DNA from: Cyclobacteriaceae bacterium
GTDB lineage: Bacteria > Bacteroidota > Bacteroidia > Cytophagales > Cyclobacteriaceae
DNA: 64,000 nt
Assembly (NCBI GenBank): GCA_028284125.1
Contig: JANQSI010000022.1
Location: 37,104 to 101,103 of the forward strand
Reading direction: 5' to 3'
Part shown: one piece after another, positions 42,621 to 51,638 of the stretch
Position numbering within the stretch: the first letter of the stretch is position 1
Layout of the letters: every line of letters starts with the position of its first letter
Program-made: the position numbers and the translations under genes
Notes under the pieces: generated by a model
Database searches by the model: none
The model's input: only the letters and a program-made list of their open reading frames with translations
Told to the model about the DNA's origin: nothing

Positions 42621-45307
42621 AGTTTAAGTTGAACGAGGAAATTGATCGATGGAAAAAGTCATTACATGCTTTTCAAGGGTTTGAGCCAGAAAATATTGAG
42701 GAGCTTGAAGACCATCTTAGGTCAGACATTGAACAAAAGGTAAAACAGGGTAAGACTGAAGAAGAGGCTTTTATGGAGGCGAGAACACGAATAAAAAATG
42801 TGAAAGAGATCTCTGAGCTTCATATTAAAATGAGAAACAACTCTTCTCTTTTTCTCCTTAATATTCGTTTCCTATTGAAGATTCTTCGAAGAAATAAATC
42901 ACATTCCTTCCAAAGCTTAGCAGGATTAATCGTTGGTATCACGATATGCACCATCACGTTTTACTATGCCAATTACGAACTTTCCTATGATACATTTCAT
43001 GAGAAAACGGAGGCACTTTTTCGCGTTAGAGTAGATGTAGTTTCCACTGAAACCGGAGAATACCAGAATAGGCGCGCGACGGGATTTTACGCTTTGCCAG
43101 AAGCCCTTAAGGATGAAATACCTGAGATAACTGAATCCACCATTCTTTATCCGGAGGCTGCTGTCATTATTAATGAGGAAGATAATTTCTCCATTGACAA
43201 GGTTTTGTACACGTCTGAATCTTTTTTCAACATGTTCACAATTCCTCTGAAATGGGGCTCTTCCAATGAATTTGATTCGCCCGATGGAATTTTTATATCT
43301 GCAACTCTAGCGGAAAGATTATATGGCGAGGAAAATCCGTTGGGTAAGCAGTTTAAATATCTCGGAGTTCGAACCGGTGGAGATTTTACGCTTCAAGTAA
43401 GAGGGGTTTTTGAGGATGTCCCTAAGAACAGTTATTTCAAAAATACGGACGTGTTTTTGCCCATACAGATTTTTAAAAACCTTCATACACCGACACTATC
43501 GTGGGCACCTATAACCATTGAACAAGTAAAATGGAGGTGGACCGATTTTTACACATTTATTGAGGTCCAAAGTGGAGCTAATGTTGTTCAAGTTCAGGAA
43601 AAAATTCAAGATGTATTGGATCGAAACAGAAGAGAATTTGACGCGAACAGAGGAAGGAAACAGGTGGCGAGCATGGAACCCATGGATGAGATTAATCTAG
43701 TGACTGGCTTGCACAATGAATTAGAGGCGGGAGTGAACAAAGAAATATTATGGCTCTTTTTCGGAATTGGAATCATGGTGATGATAATCGCCTGGATCAA
43801 TTATGTAAATATGTCAACGGCGACATCAATAAGCAGGTCCAAGGAAATTGGAATTAAAAAGGCACTTGGTGCAATTAAGAAACAGCTTGTAAGTCAGTTT
43901 TTACTTGAATCAACTGTACTTACCATGCTGGCCCTCTTCATATCAATTGCACTGGTTTTGTTGATTTCAGGAAGGATCTCGGAGTTCTTCGATATTCAAT
44001 TAGCGATAGGACTCCAGGACCTTCCGTTTTTTCTAACCTTAACTATTATAATCTTACTAGGGTCAATCATCGCGGGGATTTATCCTGCGATGATTCTTTC
44101 TTCTTTCAAAACCGTTGACATCTTGAAAACGGCTTCAAAAAATAGTGGTGCCAATGTCTGGGTAAGAAAGATTTTGGTTGTGTTTCAGTTTGCCATTGTA
44201 GCTTTTCTCTTGACAGGTGCTTTGGTCGTTTATCAACAGTTTCAATTCATGATCAACAAAGATCTGGGAATCGACATTAACGGAAAGATTGCGGTTGATT
44301 TACCTAATGGAATTTTTCTGGGAGACGATTTTGATGTAAAAACCGAACGATTGCTAAGTTCATACAGAGAATTGCCTCAAATAAAAACCATTTCAGGTTC
44401 TTCAATGCTGCCTGGAGATATCAACGGGTGGAGACATTCACTCTCTGTTGATGGAGGCGAATCACAAAATCTGGTAGTTTTTAATCGAATGTCTGTCAGC
44501 GATAATTACATTGAAGATTTTGACATCAAAATAATCGCCGGTCGTCCTTTTGATAAAAATATTACGTCTGATTATGCTGAAGCTCTTATCATTAATAGGT
44601 CTGGAATGGAGCAACTCGGCTTTAGTTCACCGGATAGCATTATTGGTAAATCAGTTTCATTCGCTGTGGGCCCCCAAGCATATAAGGTGGTTGGAGTGGC
44701 AGAAGATTTTCATCATCAAAGTGTGCATTCTATCATTGAACCTCTATCCATTCAATTTGATTCGGCTTATCAAGAAGGGTTCCTCGCAATTGATTTTGAG
44801 GGTGACTTTGGTGAGACGATTCAATCTCTTGAGGAGAAGTATGCTGAAGTTTTTCCTGAAGTTCCATTCAATTTCAACTTTCTTGACAGCAGGTATAGAG
44901 AACAATACGAATCTGATCTCCAGTTTCAAAATATATTTAGAATTATCACGGTTGTTTCAATTCTCTTGGCCATCATTGGTCTACTTGCACTTTCAACATA
45001 TTTTCTAAATCAGCAGAAGAAATCTGTAAGTGTTAGGAAAGTTTTGGGTGCTGAAAAATGGGAATTAGTTCGTTTAGTCACACGAGAATATTTGCTATTG
45101 ATCATAATAGCGTGTGCTATCAGTATTCCACTTTCGATTATTTCTATTAATCGATGGTTAGAAGGATTTGTCTTTAGAATTTCTGTAAATCCACTCCTTT
45201 ATGTACTTCCGACAATTATTTTATCAGCAATTGTTTTGTTAACAATTTCTAGGAATACCTCCAAGTTGGTGAATGTAAATCCTGCTAGGACACTAAGAAA
45301 TGATTAA
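42617..45307 (+). CDS. FtsX/MacB-like permease with permease prefix domain 1 (module 5)
   Basis: 896 residues. The N-terminal ~75 residues (KLNEEIDRWKKSL ... EELEDHLRSDIEQ ... EEEAFMEARTRI) form the HAAS-like permease prefix domain 1, distinct from the prefix 2 of the other five. The MacB/FtsX body follows: TM1 at about 97-117, FtsX block one (RSKEIGIKKALGA), and block two (KSVSVRKVLGAE, lacking the usual KE). Start taken at the ATGA overlap with PadR. A strong terminator follows at 45359-45382. No ATPase is nearby. Confidence 0.9.
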   Translation: MKFKLNEEIDRWKKSLHAFQGFEPENIEELEDHLRSDIEQKVKQGKTEEEAFMEARTRIKNVKEISELHIKMRNNSSLFLLNIRFLLKILRRNKSHSFQSLAGLIVGITICTITFYYANYELSYDTFHEKTEALFRVRVDVVSTETGEYQNRRATGFYALPEALKDEIPEITESTILYPEAAVIINEEDNFSIDKVLYTSESFFNMFTIPLKWGSSNEFDSPDGIFISATLAERLYGEENPLGKQFKYLGVRTGGDFTLQVRGVFEDVPKNSYFKNTDVFLPIQIFKNLHTPTLSWAPITIEQVKWRWTDFYTFIEVQSGANVVQVQEKIQDVLDRNRREFDANRGRKQVASMEPMDEINLVTGLHNELEAGVNKEILWLFFGIGIMVMIIAWINYVNMSTATSISRSKEIGIKKALGAIKKQLVSQFLLESTVLTMLALFISIALVLLISGRISEFFDIQLAIGLQDLPFFLTLTIIILLGSIIAGIYPAMILSSFKTVDILKTASKNSGANVWVRKILVVFQFAIVAFLLTGALVVYQQFQFMINKDLGIDINGKIAVDLPNGIFLGDDFDVKTERLLSSYRELPQIKTISGSSMLPGDINGWRHSLSVDGGESQNLVVFNRMSVSDNYIEDFDIKIIAGRPFDKNITSDYAEALIINRSGMEQLGFSSPDSIIGKSVSFAVGPQAYKVVGVAEDFHHQSVHSIIEPLSIQFDSAYQEGFLAIDFEGDFGETIQSLEEKYAEVFPEVPFNFNFLDSRYREQYESDLQFQNIFRIITVVSILLAIIGLLALSTYFLNQQKKSVSVRKVLGAEKWELVRLVTREYLLLIIIACAISIPLSIISINRWLEGFVFRISVNPLLYVLPTIILSAIVLLTISRNTSKLVNVNPARTLRND

Positions 45308-45358
45308 GCGCTAGTTTAGAAAGAGACACTAAGTCTTATGAAGAAGGCTGATTTTACG

Positions 45359-45382
45359 GGTCACTCTCGATAGAGAGTGACC
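45359..45382 (+). terminator. Hairpin terminator after module 5
   Basis: Perfect 10-base-pair stem GGTCACTCTC / GAGAGTGACC with a GATA loop, followed by TATTTAAAT. It lies 52 bases after the module 5 stop codon and upstream of the AraC gene, so it isolates the two units. Confidence 0.8.
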
Positions 45383-45467
45383 TATTTAAATCTTGATTAT
45401 TGCCCCATGTATCACAGATGAAGTGACTAACTTCTACTTTTGATGAGTTAAATCATTAAGGGATAAC

Positions 45468-46610
45468 ATGGAAGATTTAGTCCGTGTAAAATTTGATTTG
45501 TGGTCCTCCTTATTGGCCTTTGGCGTATTCCAGGGATTGCTACTCGCTTTGGTGCTGTTAAGCTTCAAAAGATCCATATCCGTTTATTTCCTGGTTGGAA
45601 TGGTATTGATACTAGTGCTTAACCTTTTCAACTATCTCTTACTGAGTACCAATTTGTTTCTTGAAATTCCTCACCTGGTATACATTTTTACTCCTTTGAT
45701 GTACCTGATTGGTCCGATTTATTATTGGTACATCAAGTCAATTCTGGTTTCTGAATATCAGTTGACAATAAAATCGTTAGTTCACTTACTACCTTTTGTA
45801 GTAGGCATTCTTTTCCTACTTCCGTTTTTTATACTTGATGGAAATGAAAAAACACAGCTATTAGAATCTTATTATCAGTCCAGGCGAATTCCTCTCTCAC
45901 TTGCGACCTTCTCGTTTATTTCTGTTCAGATACTTCAGTCGTTTCTGTACATTTTTTGGTCCAATAAATACCTAAGAACATTCGCAGAGAAAGGAAAGTC
46001 ACGGCAGGTGAAAACCAAGGTGATTTGGTTGCAACGTTTCAGTCTTTCATTTCTTATCTACTGGCTTATAGATCTGATTGCTTTAAGCTGGTACAGTTTT
46101 CAAGGGAGTATTCATCAAGAGGTATTTTATGTAACCACACTTTGCAATACGGTCTTTATTAATGTTCTGGTCTTTTTTGCTATAAGGAATAACAAGGCTT
46201 TTAATCAGGTTTTGCTGAATGCTTCATTCGATACTTATCGAAATTCAACCTTAAGTAAATCAGATGCTAACAGGATTCTTGGCAACATCATTGAATTCAT
46301 GGAAAAAGAAAAGCCCTATTTGGATCCCGAACTTTCGTTGACCAAACTTTCTACGAGTTTAGATCTTTCTCAAAATCAAGTTTCGCAGGTGCTAAACAGT
46401 GAACTGAAAAAGTCCTTTTATGAATTCATCAATGAATATCGATTTTCTGAAGTAAAAAGTAGATTGGGCAGTTCACAATACAAGCATTTAACTATCCTGG
46501 CCATAGCGCTGGATTCAGGTTTCAACAACAAGAATACATTCAACAAAGTATTCAAAAAGCATGCAGGTCAAACTCCATCTGAATTTCTGAAGAACCTAGT
46601 GATTGATTAG
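45468..46610 (+). CDS. AraC family regulator with membrane-embedded sensor
   Basis: 380 residues. The first ~230 residues hold about seven membrane helices (LLALVLLSFKRSISVYFLVG onward). The C-terminal ~100 residues carry the AraC HTH pair (LTKLSTSLDLSQNQVSQVLN and LTILAIALDSGFNNKNTFNKVFKKHAGQTPSEF). This 7TM-AraC architecture is common in Bacteroidota and senses an unknown membrane or external signal. It lies 82 bases upstream of the SRPBCC-fusion gene and is the likely local regulator. Confidence 0.9.
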   Translation: MEDLVRVKFDLWSSLLAFGVFQGLLLALVLLSFKRSISVYFLVGMVLILVLNLFNYLLLSTNLFLEIPHLVYIFTPLMYLIGPIYYWYIKSILVSEYQLTIKSLVHLLPFVVGILFLLPFFILDGNEKTQLLESYYQSRRIPLSLATFSFISVQILQSFLYIFWSNKYLRTFAEKGKSRQVKTKVIWLQRFSLSFLIYWLIDLIALSWYSFQGSIHQEVFYVTTLCNTVFINVLVFFAIRNNKAFNQVLLNASFDTYRNSTLSKSDANRILGNIIEFMEKEKPYLDPELSLTKLSTSLDLSQNQVSQVLNSELKKSFYEFINEYRFSEVKSRLGSSQYKHLTILAIALDSGFNNKNTFNKVFKKHAGQTPSEFLKNLVID

Positions 46611-46692
46611 TTACTAAAAGGTGTCACCCTAAATGATCAGTGACGATTCAATTTCATTGAGCTCATAAACTTGACTTCAAAAAAGTCAGGAT

Positions 46693-47859
46693 ATGAAAAA
46701 GTCAACGAAAATAATTCTAGGAATAGCAGCGCTAATTATCGTTTTTGTTATTGTGGCCTTTACACCGCCATCCGTCGAGACACATCGAGATTCCAGAATG
46801 ATGATCCCGTCATCGAAAGAAGTTGTTTGGGAAGTCATTGCCGATGTTGGAAATTATCACCGCTACGCTACTGGCTTAGATAATGTGACAATTGTTTCCG
46901 GCTCAGGTGAAGGAATGGTTCGATCTTGTAGTGATGAACAAGGAGCTTGGCTGGAGACGTGTACGGCATGGAACGAAGGGAATTCCTACAGCTTCAATGT
47001 AGATCCTGGTACAGGTTTTCCTTATCCTTTTAAAATGATGCAAGGAACCTGGAGCGTGCAATCGATCGATGAAAACTTATCCGAGATTCAAATCGAGTTT
47101 AACTACCAGTTTCCCTATCGATGGATGAAATGGATGTTCAGTAAAGCGACTCATGAGGCATTTGATGAGGGCGACAAAACATTACTAGACAATTGGGAGA
47201 ATGCAGTTATGCTGAGCGATGTGGACCTAAACAAGGTCTTAAACAAGCATTTCGAAAAATCGGGGGTCGAAAAATTAAAAATGCTTGAAACGCAGATTTG
47301 GAAAGGAAAAAGCAACGATACCCAATTCGTGCTATATCAGAAACGTCCTGGTAAAGCGCGACTTGATGCGAAAAAAGATACCATTGAATTCAGTCAGATC
47401 TACGATGGACAAAGCAGCTGGATGATAGCCCCTTGGTTGGGAAATAGACCGGCAAAAACAACATATCCGGATAACCGAGCCATTAAAACCTATAGTGAAT
47501 TTGACTCGCCTATTTACTATGCTTTCAATCACAATCATGACATGGCATACGAAGGATTTGATTATGTCGATCACCTCCCCGCCTACAAAGTAGTTGTAGA
47601 CTATCCAAATAAGGATTTCATTGAATACTACATTCACGCCGAGTCCGGCCTGATTGTAAAGCAAGTTGATTACTTCAAAAGCCAAAAAGGAGAACAGGTA
47701 AATATGGCAATCAATTATACGGACTACCAGGAAATAGACGGAATACAAATTCCATTCTCTATGGAGCAGTCCTTTAGCTATGAAGAAGGCTCCAATAAAA
47801 TTGAAATTACGAGCGTGGAGTTCGATAAGTCGGTTGATACATCCATTTTCTCTCTTTAA
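46693..47859 (+). CDS. SRPBCC domain fused to LolA-like lipoprotein-carrier domain
   Basis: 388 residues. A membrane anchor or signal (residues 5-25) is followed by an SRPBCC/polyketide-cyclase-like domain at about 30-170 (IPSSKEVVWEVIADVGNYHRYATGL). The C-terminal half, about 175-388, looks like a LolA/LolB-like outer-membrane lipoprotein-sorting fold: DTIEFSQIYDGQSSWMI, YKVVVDYPNK and YIHAESGLIVKQVDYF. Both folds bind hydrophobic ligands in a cavity. Domain assignment of the second half is inference from strand patterns. A PAF-acetylhydrolase-like gene follows after 5 bases. Confidence 0.72.
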   Translation: MKKSTKIILGIAALIIVFVIVAFTPPSVETHRDSRMMIPSSKEVVWEVIADVGNYHRYATGLDNVTIVSGSGEGMVRSCSDEQGAWLETCTAWNEGNSYSFNVDPGTGFPYPFKMMQGTWSVQSIDENLSEIQIEFNYQFPYRWMKWMFSKATHEAFDEGDKTLLDNWENAVMLSDVDLNKVLNKHFEKSGVEKLKMLETQIWKGKSNDTQFVLYQKRPGKARLDAKKDTIEFSQIYDGQSSWMIAPWLGNRPAKTTYPDNRAIKTYSEFDSPIYYAFNHNHDMAYEGFDYVDHLPAYKVVVDYPNKDFIEYYIHAESGLIVKQVDYFKSQKGEQVNMAINYTDYQEIDGIQIPFSMEQSFSYEEGSNKIEITSVEFDKSVDTSIFSL

Positions 47860-47864
47860 AATCG

Positions 47865-49100
47865 ATGAGCTTTATAAAGAAAAAATGGCTGTTCCAAATT
47901 GGTGGAATACTGTTTCTGTTCTCGGCCAATGGACAAAATGCCTCTGATGATCCAACAAAGCTCCCAAATCCGAATGGACCTTTTGGGGTTGGGACGACCT
48001 TTCTAAATTTTGTGGACAGCACCAGAAATGAATCCTTCGATTCAACCAAAAACTATCGAAATGTTTTTGTTAAGTTTTGGTACCCGTCTAAGAAGTCCGG
48101 TAATGAAGGTGAAGTCTATTTGGAAAAACCAAGCCAAGCTTTGTCCATCATACTGGACCTTTTTCGGTTGCCGAAATCATTTTTTGACCAGCTTTCTTCG
48201 GTAAAAACACATTCGGTATTTAATACTGAACCTTCAAATAAGAAGAAGAAATATCCATTGGTGATTTTCCAACATGGATACTCCTTTTGGGTCAATCAGA
48301 ATACGATTTTGATGGAACATTTGGCCAGCAATGGATTTGTTGTCGCTAGCATTTCACATGCTTATGAGACTTGTTACGAATTAGATGATGATGGAAAACT
48401 TAATCCATTCTCCTTTTCGAATATGGAATTATCCAAACGATGGGCGGAGATTTTGAATGAGGATATCTCTGCTGTGGTCGGTAAGATCTTAGAAACCAAA
48501 GACCTGGAAGAAGCTTCGATTTATGAACATCAGCTGTTGGATCTTACTCCGATGCTGCAAAAGAGTGTGTACGAATGGTCTGCTGACGCAGCTTTTGTGA
48601 TCAATCAATTGGAGAAATTGAACAAGAGTGACCATTTGCTTGGAGGAAAACTAGACCTGGAAAAAATCGGAGCAGTAGGTATGTCTTTTGGCGGAGCAGC
48701 AACCGCTCAGTGGATTATTGAGGACGATCGGATTAAGGCAGGTATAAATATGGACGGAGGCATTCGTGGTGATTTACTAGATGTACCGATTAAAAAAACC
48801 TTCATGTTCATGGTGAGCGATAATCACGAATACCTCAATAACACTTACTTTCAAAATGCTGAGGGACCTTCATACTTTTTAAAAATCAATGGTGCACGAC
48901 ACCTGGATTTCTGCGATTTGAATGTCATAGCGCCCGAATTTCTAAAGCCTCTAGGCCTTGCTGGTTCTATCGAAAAAGGAAAAATGAATAACATCATTAA
49001 TGATTTATGTCTTTCCTTTTTTCAAAAGCATTTAACAAACCAACGCATAGAAATTCCTCAATATGAAGAGGTGATCATGCGCCAACGAAACACGGAATAA
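47865..49100 (+). CDS. Alpha/beta hydrolase, PAF-acetylhydrolase-like, secreted
   Basis: 411 residues with a signal peptide (about 8-27, LFQIGGILFLFSANGQ). The alpha/beta-hydrolase fold resembles the platelet-activating-factor acetylhydrolase II group: YPLVIFQHGYSFWVNQNTIL (oxyanion strand), the nucleophile elbow GMSFGGAATAQ, AGINMDGGIRG (Asp region), and NGARHLDFCD (His). It may cleave oxidised phospholipids or other esters. It lies in a tight cluster with the SRPBCC-LolA fusion upstream (5 bases) and another hydrolase downstream (23 bases). Confidence 0.85.
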   Translation: MSFIKKKWLFQIGGILFLFSANGQNASDDPTKLPNPNGPFGVGTTFLNFVDSTRNESFDSTKNYRNVFVKFWYPSKKSGNEGEVYLEKPSQALSIILDLFRLPKSFFDQLSSVKTHSVFNTEPSNKKKKYPLVIFQHGYSFWVNQNTILMEHLASNGFVVASISHAYETCYELDDDGKLNPFSFSNMELSKRWAEILNEDISAVVGKILETKDLEEASIYEHQLLDLTPMLQKSVYEWSADAAFVINQLEKLNKSDHLLGGKLDLEKIGAVGMSFGGAATAQWIIEDDRIKAGINMDGGIRGDLLDVPIKKTFMFMVSDNHEYLNNTYFQNAEGPSYFLKINGARHLDFCDLNVIAPEFLKPLGLAGSIEKGKMNNIINDLCLSFFQKHLTNQRIEIPQYEEVIMRQRNTE

Positions 49101-49123
49101 CTAAATCCATAACTAAAGAAATT

Positions 49124-50059
49124 ATGAATAAACAACTTATAACCATCTACTTTTTTTCCTTCACGATCATTTTTTCCCTTCATGCACAGGAAAAGCCACC
49201 TGGTCAAATGGTTGATGTTGGTGGATACAGCTTACATTTTAACGTACAAGGATCAGGTGATCAAACCATTATAATCGAGACCGGGACAGGTTCCTGGTCG
49301 CTCCAATGGATGCAGTTTCAGAAAGACCTTGCCGAACATTTCACAGTTGTGACTTATGATCGTGCGGGGTACGGATGGAGTGATCCGTCACCATATGCTC
49401 GAACTGCGAATAACATTGTGGAAGAACTTCATGCTGGACTTCAGAAGCTTAACCTTTCAAAAAACTACATTTTACTTGGTCACTCGTACGGTGGCATGAT
49501 TGTCAAAGCGTATGCAAAGAAATATACGGATGAGGTAAAGGCCATCATTTTTGCGGATGCTGCTACCGAACATCAATTTTCTAAACTTCCTCCGATGGTG
49601 AACATGGTTATGGAAGGTGGAAAAACCCAGTTCAGACAAACCGGTGCTATGGCACGAGGTGGAATGCTTTCTCCCGAAATGCTGCCGATAGATTCAACGC
49701 TAATCAAGGAATATTGGGATAACTATCGAGTTTCGATTTCTAAAGCTTCTTATTATGACGCCATGGTCAACGAATTAGATCTTTTACCAATCACATACAC
49801 AAATGCGACATTAGATCAACAAATTGATGTTCCGGTTTTGGTCATTACTGCGGGAAACAGTTTTGAAGCTTTTTCTAAAGTGCCAGGCATGCCTATCGAA
49901 GAGAGTAATAAAATCTGGTTTCAGCTGCAGGAACAATTAAAAAGAGTAAGTACTAATTCAAGACAAAAAATCATTGCAGGTGCCACTCATGATTTACTGC
50001 TTACCGCATACTCAGAATTTCTCGATGAGGTCAAACTCTTTGTGAAGACTTTACAGTGA
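49124..50059 (+). CDS. Alpha/beta fold hydrolase, secreted
   Basis: 311 residues with a signal peptide (MNKQLITIYFFSFTIIFSLHAQ). A classical alpha/beta hydrolase: GSGDQTIIIETGTGSWSLQW (oxyanion loop), TYDRAGYGWSD, nucleophile elbow LGHSYGGMIVK, Asp region VPVLVITAGN, and His in IAGATHDLLL. Substrate unknown; haloalkane-dehalogenase- or esterase-like. It is third in a probable operon 46693-50059. Confidence 0.9.
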   Translation: MNKQLITIYFFSFTIIFSLHAQEKPPGQMVDVGGYSLHFNVQGSGDQTIIIETGTGSWSLQWMQFQKDLAEHFTVVTYDRAGYGWSDPSPYARTANNIVEELHAGLQKLNLSKNYILLGHSYGGMIVKAYAKKYTDEVKAIIFADAATEHQFSKLPPMVNMVMEGGKTQFRQTGAMARGGMLSPEMLPIDSTLIKEYWDNYRVSISKASYYDAMVNELDLLPITYTNATLDQQIDVPVLVITAGNSFEAFSKVPGMPIEESNKIWFQLQEQLKRVSTNSRQKIIAGATHDLLLTAYSEFLDEVKLFVKTLQ

Positions 50060-50068
50060 AAGCCAAAA

Positions 50069-50515
50069 TCAAAGGGTATAATAAAAATGCACCACCGGCT
50101 CTTCTTCTGTAGGTCTCGTCGACCGATAGAAATCGATGGCGTATTGTTCAGATTGGTCAGCCTGAACAAATACTTCTTCAAATCCATTTGCTTGACAATC
50201 TTGATTGAATGAATCGATGAGGTTCTTTCCAATACCTTTTCTTTGATAATCCTGTTTCACAGCTAAATCATAAATGTAAGCGAGAGGCCTGGTAGAATAA
50301 TATTGATGAAGTACATAAGCGGTTAATCCACCAACTACTTGGCCATCGATAGATGCTGTGAAAACAATGAAATCGGAATTCGATAACAAACTGGCTAGAT
50401 GACTTGAATCAGGCATGGTGAAATCCTTCATTTCAAACACATCCTCAAATACTAATATGAGATTTTTAAACTGTTCGACATCCTTGACATCTAGCTTGCG
50501 AATTTTAACATTCAT
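50069..50515 (-). CDS. GNAT acetyltransferase, AAC(3)-I-like
   Basis: 148 residues. GNAT core with the acetyl-CoA loop QRKGIGKNLI. The blocks FEDVFEMKDF, VVGGLTAYVLHQYYSTRPLAYIYDLAV, FVQADQSEQYAIDFYR and VVHFYYTL are the pattern of AAC(3)-I gentamicin 3-N-acetyltransferases. Chromosomal homologues of this type are frequent in environmental Bacteroidota and need not confer resistance. At RSTRPTEEE the family usually has G, K or A in place of the Arg. It is convergent with the hydrolase gene. Confidence 0.82.
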   Translation of the reverse strand: MNVKIRKLDVKDVEQFKNLILVFEDVFEMKDFTMPDSSHLASLLSNSDFIVFTASIDGQVVGGLTAYVLHQYYSTRPLAYIYDLAVKQDYQRKGIGKNLIDSFNQDCQANGFEEVFVQADQSEQYAIDFYRSTRPTEEEPVVHFYYTL

Positions 50516-50530
50516 AAATTCTTCGAAAAT

Positions 50531-51583
50531 CTAGGTATTCTCCAAACTCAAGTTAAGTCGATTGGTCACGTAATTGATCTCATCATTGGTCAGCCTTGCA
50601 GATCGTTTTTTAATTGTAGCATTCACTTTGGCAAGATCTTCATAATAGGCTGCTTCGAAACCATACTCCTCTTTCTTCAAGACAAAATCATAAGGTCCTC
50701 TTTGTGAAATGAGTTTGACAATGACGGGAGCAGTTTCTACGGCCAGAAACAAGAACAGAATGAACCAATGCGAAACCCAAATGGCTGTACTCTTATCCGT
50801 AAGTCGACTCAACGCTTCCGAACGTGATGCTAGACCAGTAAGCTGACTTTCAGTGACTTCCGTTAATGCTGAGTTTTCAAATTGATTCAGTTCCGTTAAG
50901 GCGACTTCTTTTTCAGCGATTAACTCGTTGTTTTTCATTGTTAAAACCTCAAGTTCTGATTCCACTTTATCCGCATCTGCTTTTTTTATTTGATAGATAG
51001 GTCCGGCGTTTCTACGTTTAGTTCCACCCGTACCATCCGCTTCTTCTTGGGCGATTCTTCTTAATTCATCACGCTTTTCTGTCTTTGTGGAAATCTCATC
51101 TTTGAGTAACTGAATTTCTGCATTCAGCCTATTCCTGTCTTCAACAAATCGCGATTTTACCGTTTGTTCTTGACGAGCCACATCCTCTTGAATCATTAAG
51201 GAAATTTCACTATCCACTTCCTTTTCGAAAATCTTTAACTCCAAAGGTTTGGCAATGACTATCGAGATAATGATTGCCAAAATTAGCCTGGGGATCGCAG
51301 TAAAAAATTCCTTTCGTTGATCTCCATTTTTTCGCATACTCGAGACAATGAACCGATCAAGATTAAAAATCATTAGACCCCATATCAAACCAAAAACGGC
51401 TGCTACCCAATAGTTGTCGAAAACGGTGAATAACGCATAACCACCAGCAAGCGTCGCAAAGATTCCTGTGAAGAAAATCGTAGCACCAATGCCAACATAC
51501 TTGCTTGACTCAGAGGGGCAATTGTTTAGAATGGATTTGTTCGCCCCCGCACATAACCAAAAAAATTCTTTTAACCTATTCAT
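50531..51583 (-). CDS. DUF4407 membrane protein
   Basis: 350 residues. Two N-terminal membrane helices (about 28-50 and 55-75) and a third near 92-112 are followed by a long coiled coil (about 135-245; EIQLLKDEISTKTEKRDELRRI). One more helix near 268-288 precedes a soluble tail. This matches DUF4407, a family of unknown role in the inner membrane. It directly follows the LytTR/LytS genes on the same strand (55-base gap), so it may share their control. Confidence 0.83.
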   Translation of the reverse strand: MNRLKEFFWLCAGANKSILNNCPSESSKYVGIGATIFFTGIFATLAGGYALFTVFDNYWVAAVFGLIWGLMIFNLDRFIVSSMRKNGDQRKEFFTAIPRLILAIIISIVIAKPLELKIFEKEVDSEISLMIQEDVARQEQTVKSRFVEDRNRLNAEIQLLKDEISTKTEKRDELRRIAQEEADGTGGTKRRNAGPIYQIKKADADKVESELEVLTMKNNELIAEKEVALTELNQFENSALTEVTESQLTGLASRSEALSRLTDKSTAIWVSHWFILFLFLAVETAPVIVKLISQRGPYDFVLKKEEYGFEAAYYEDLAKVNATIKKRSARLTNDEINYVTNRLNLSLENT

Positions 51584-51638
51584 AGAAATATCAACGATGA
51601 CTTTAATGCATTGTTATTCAGTCAGATATGTACCAATA

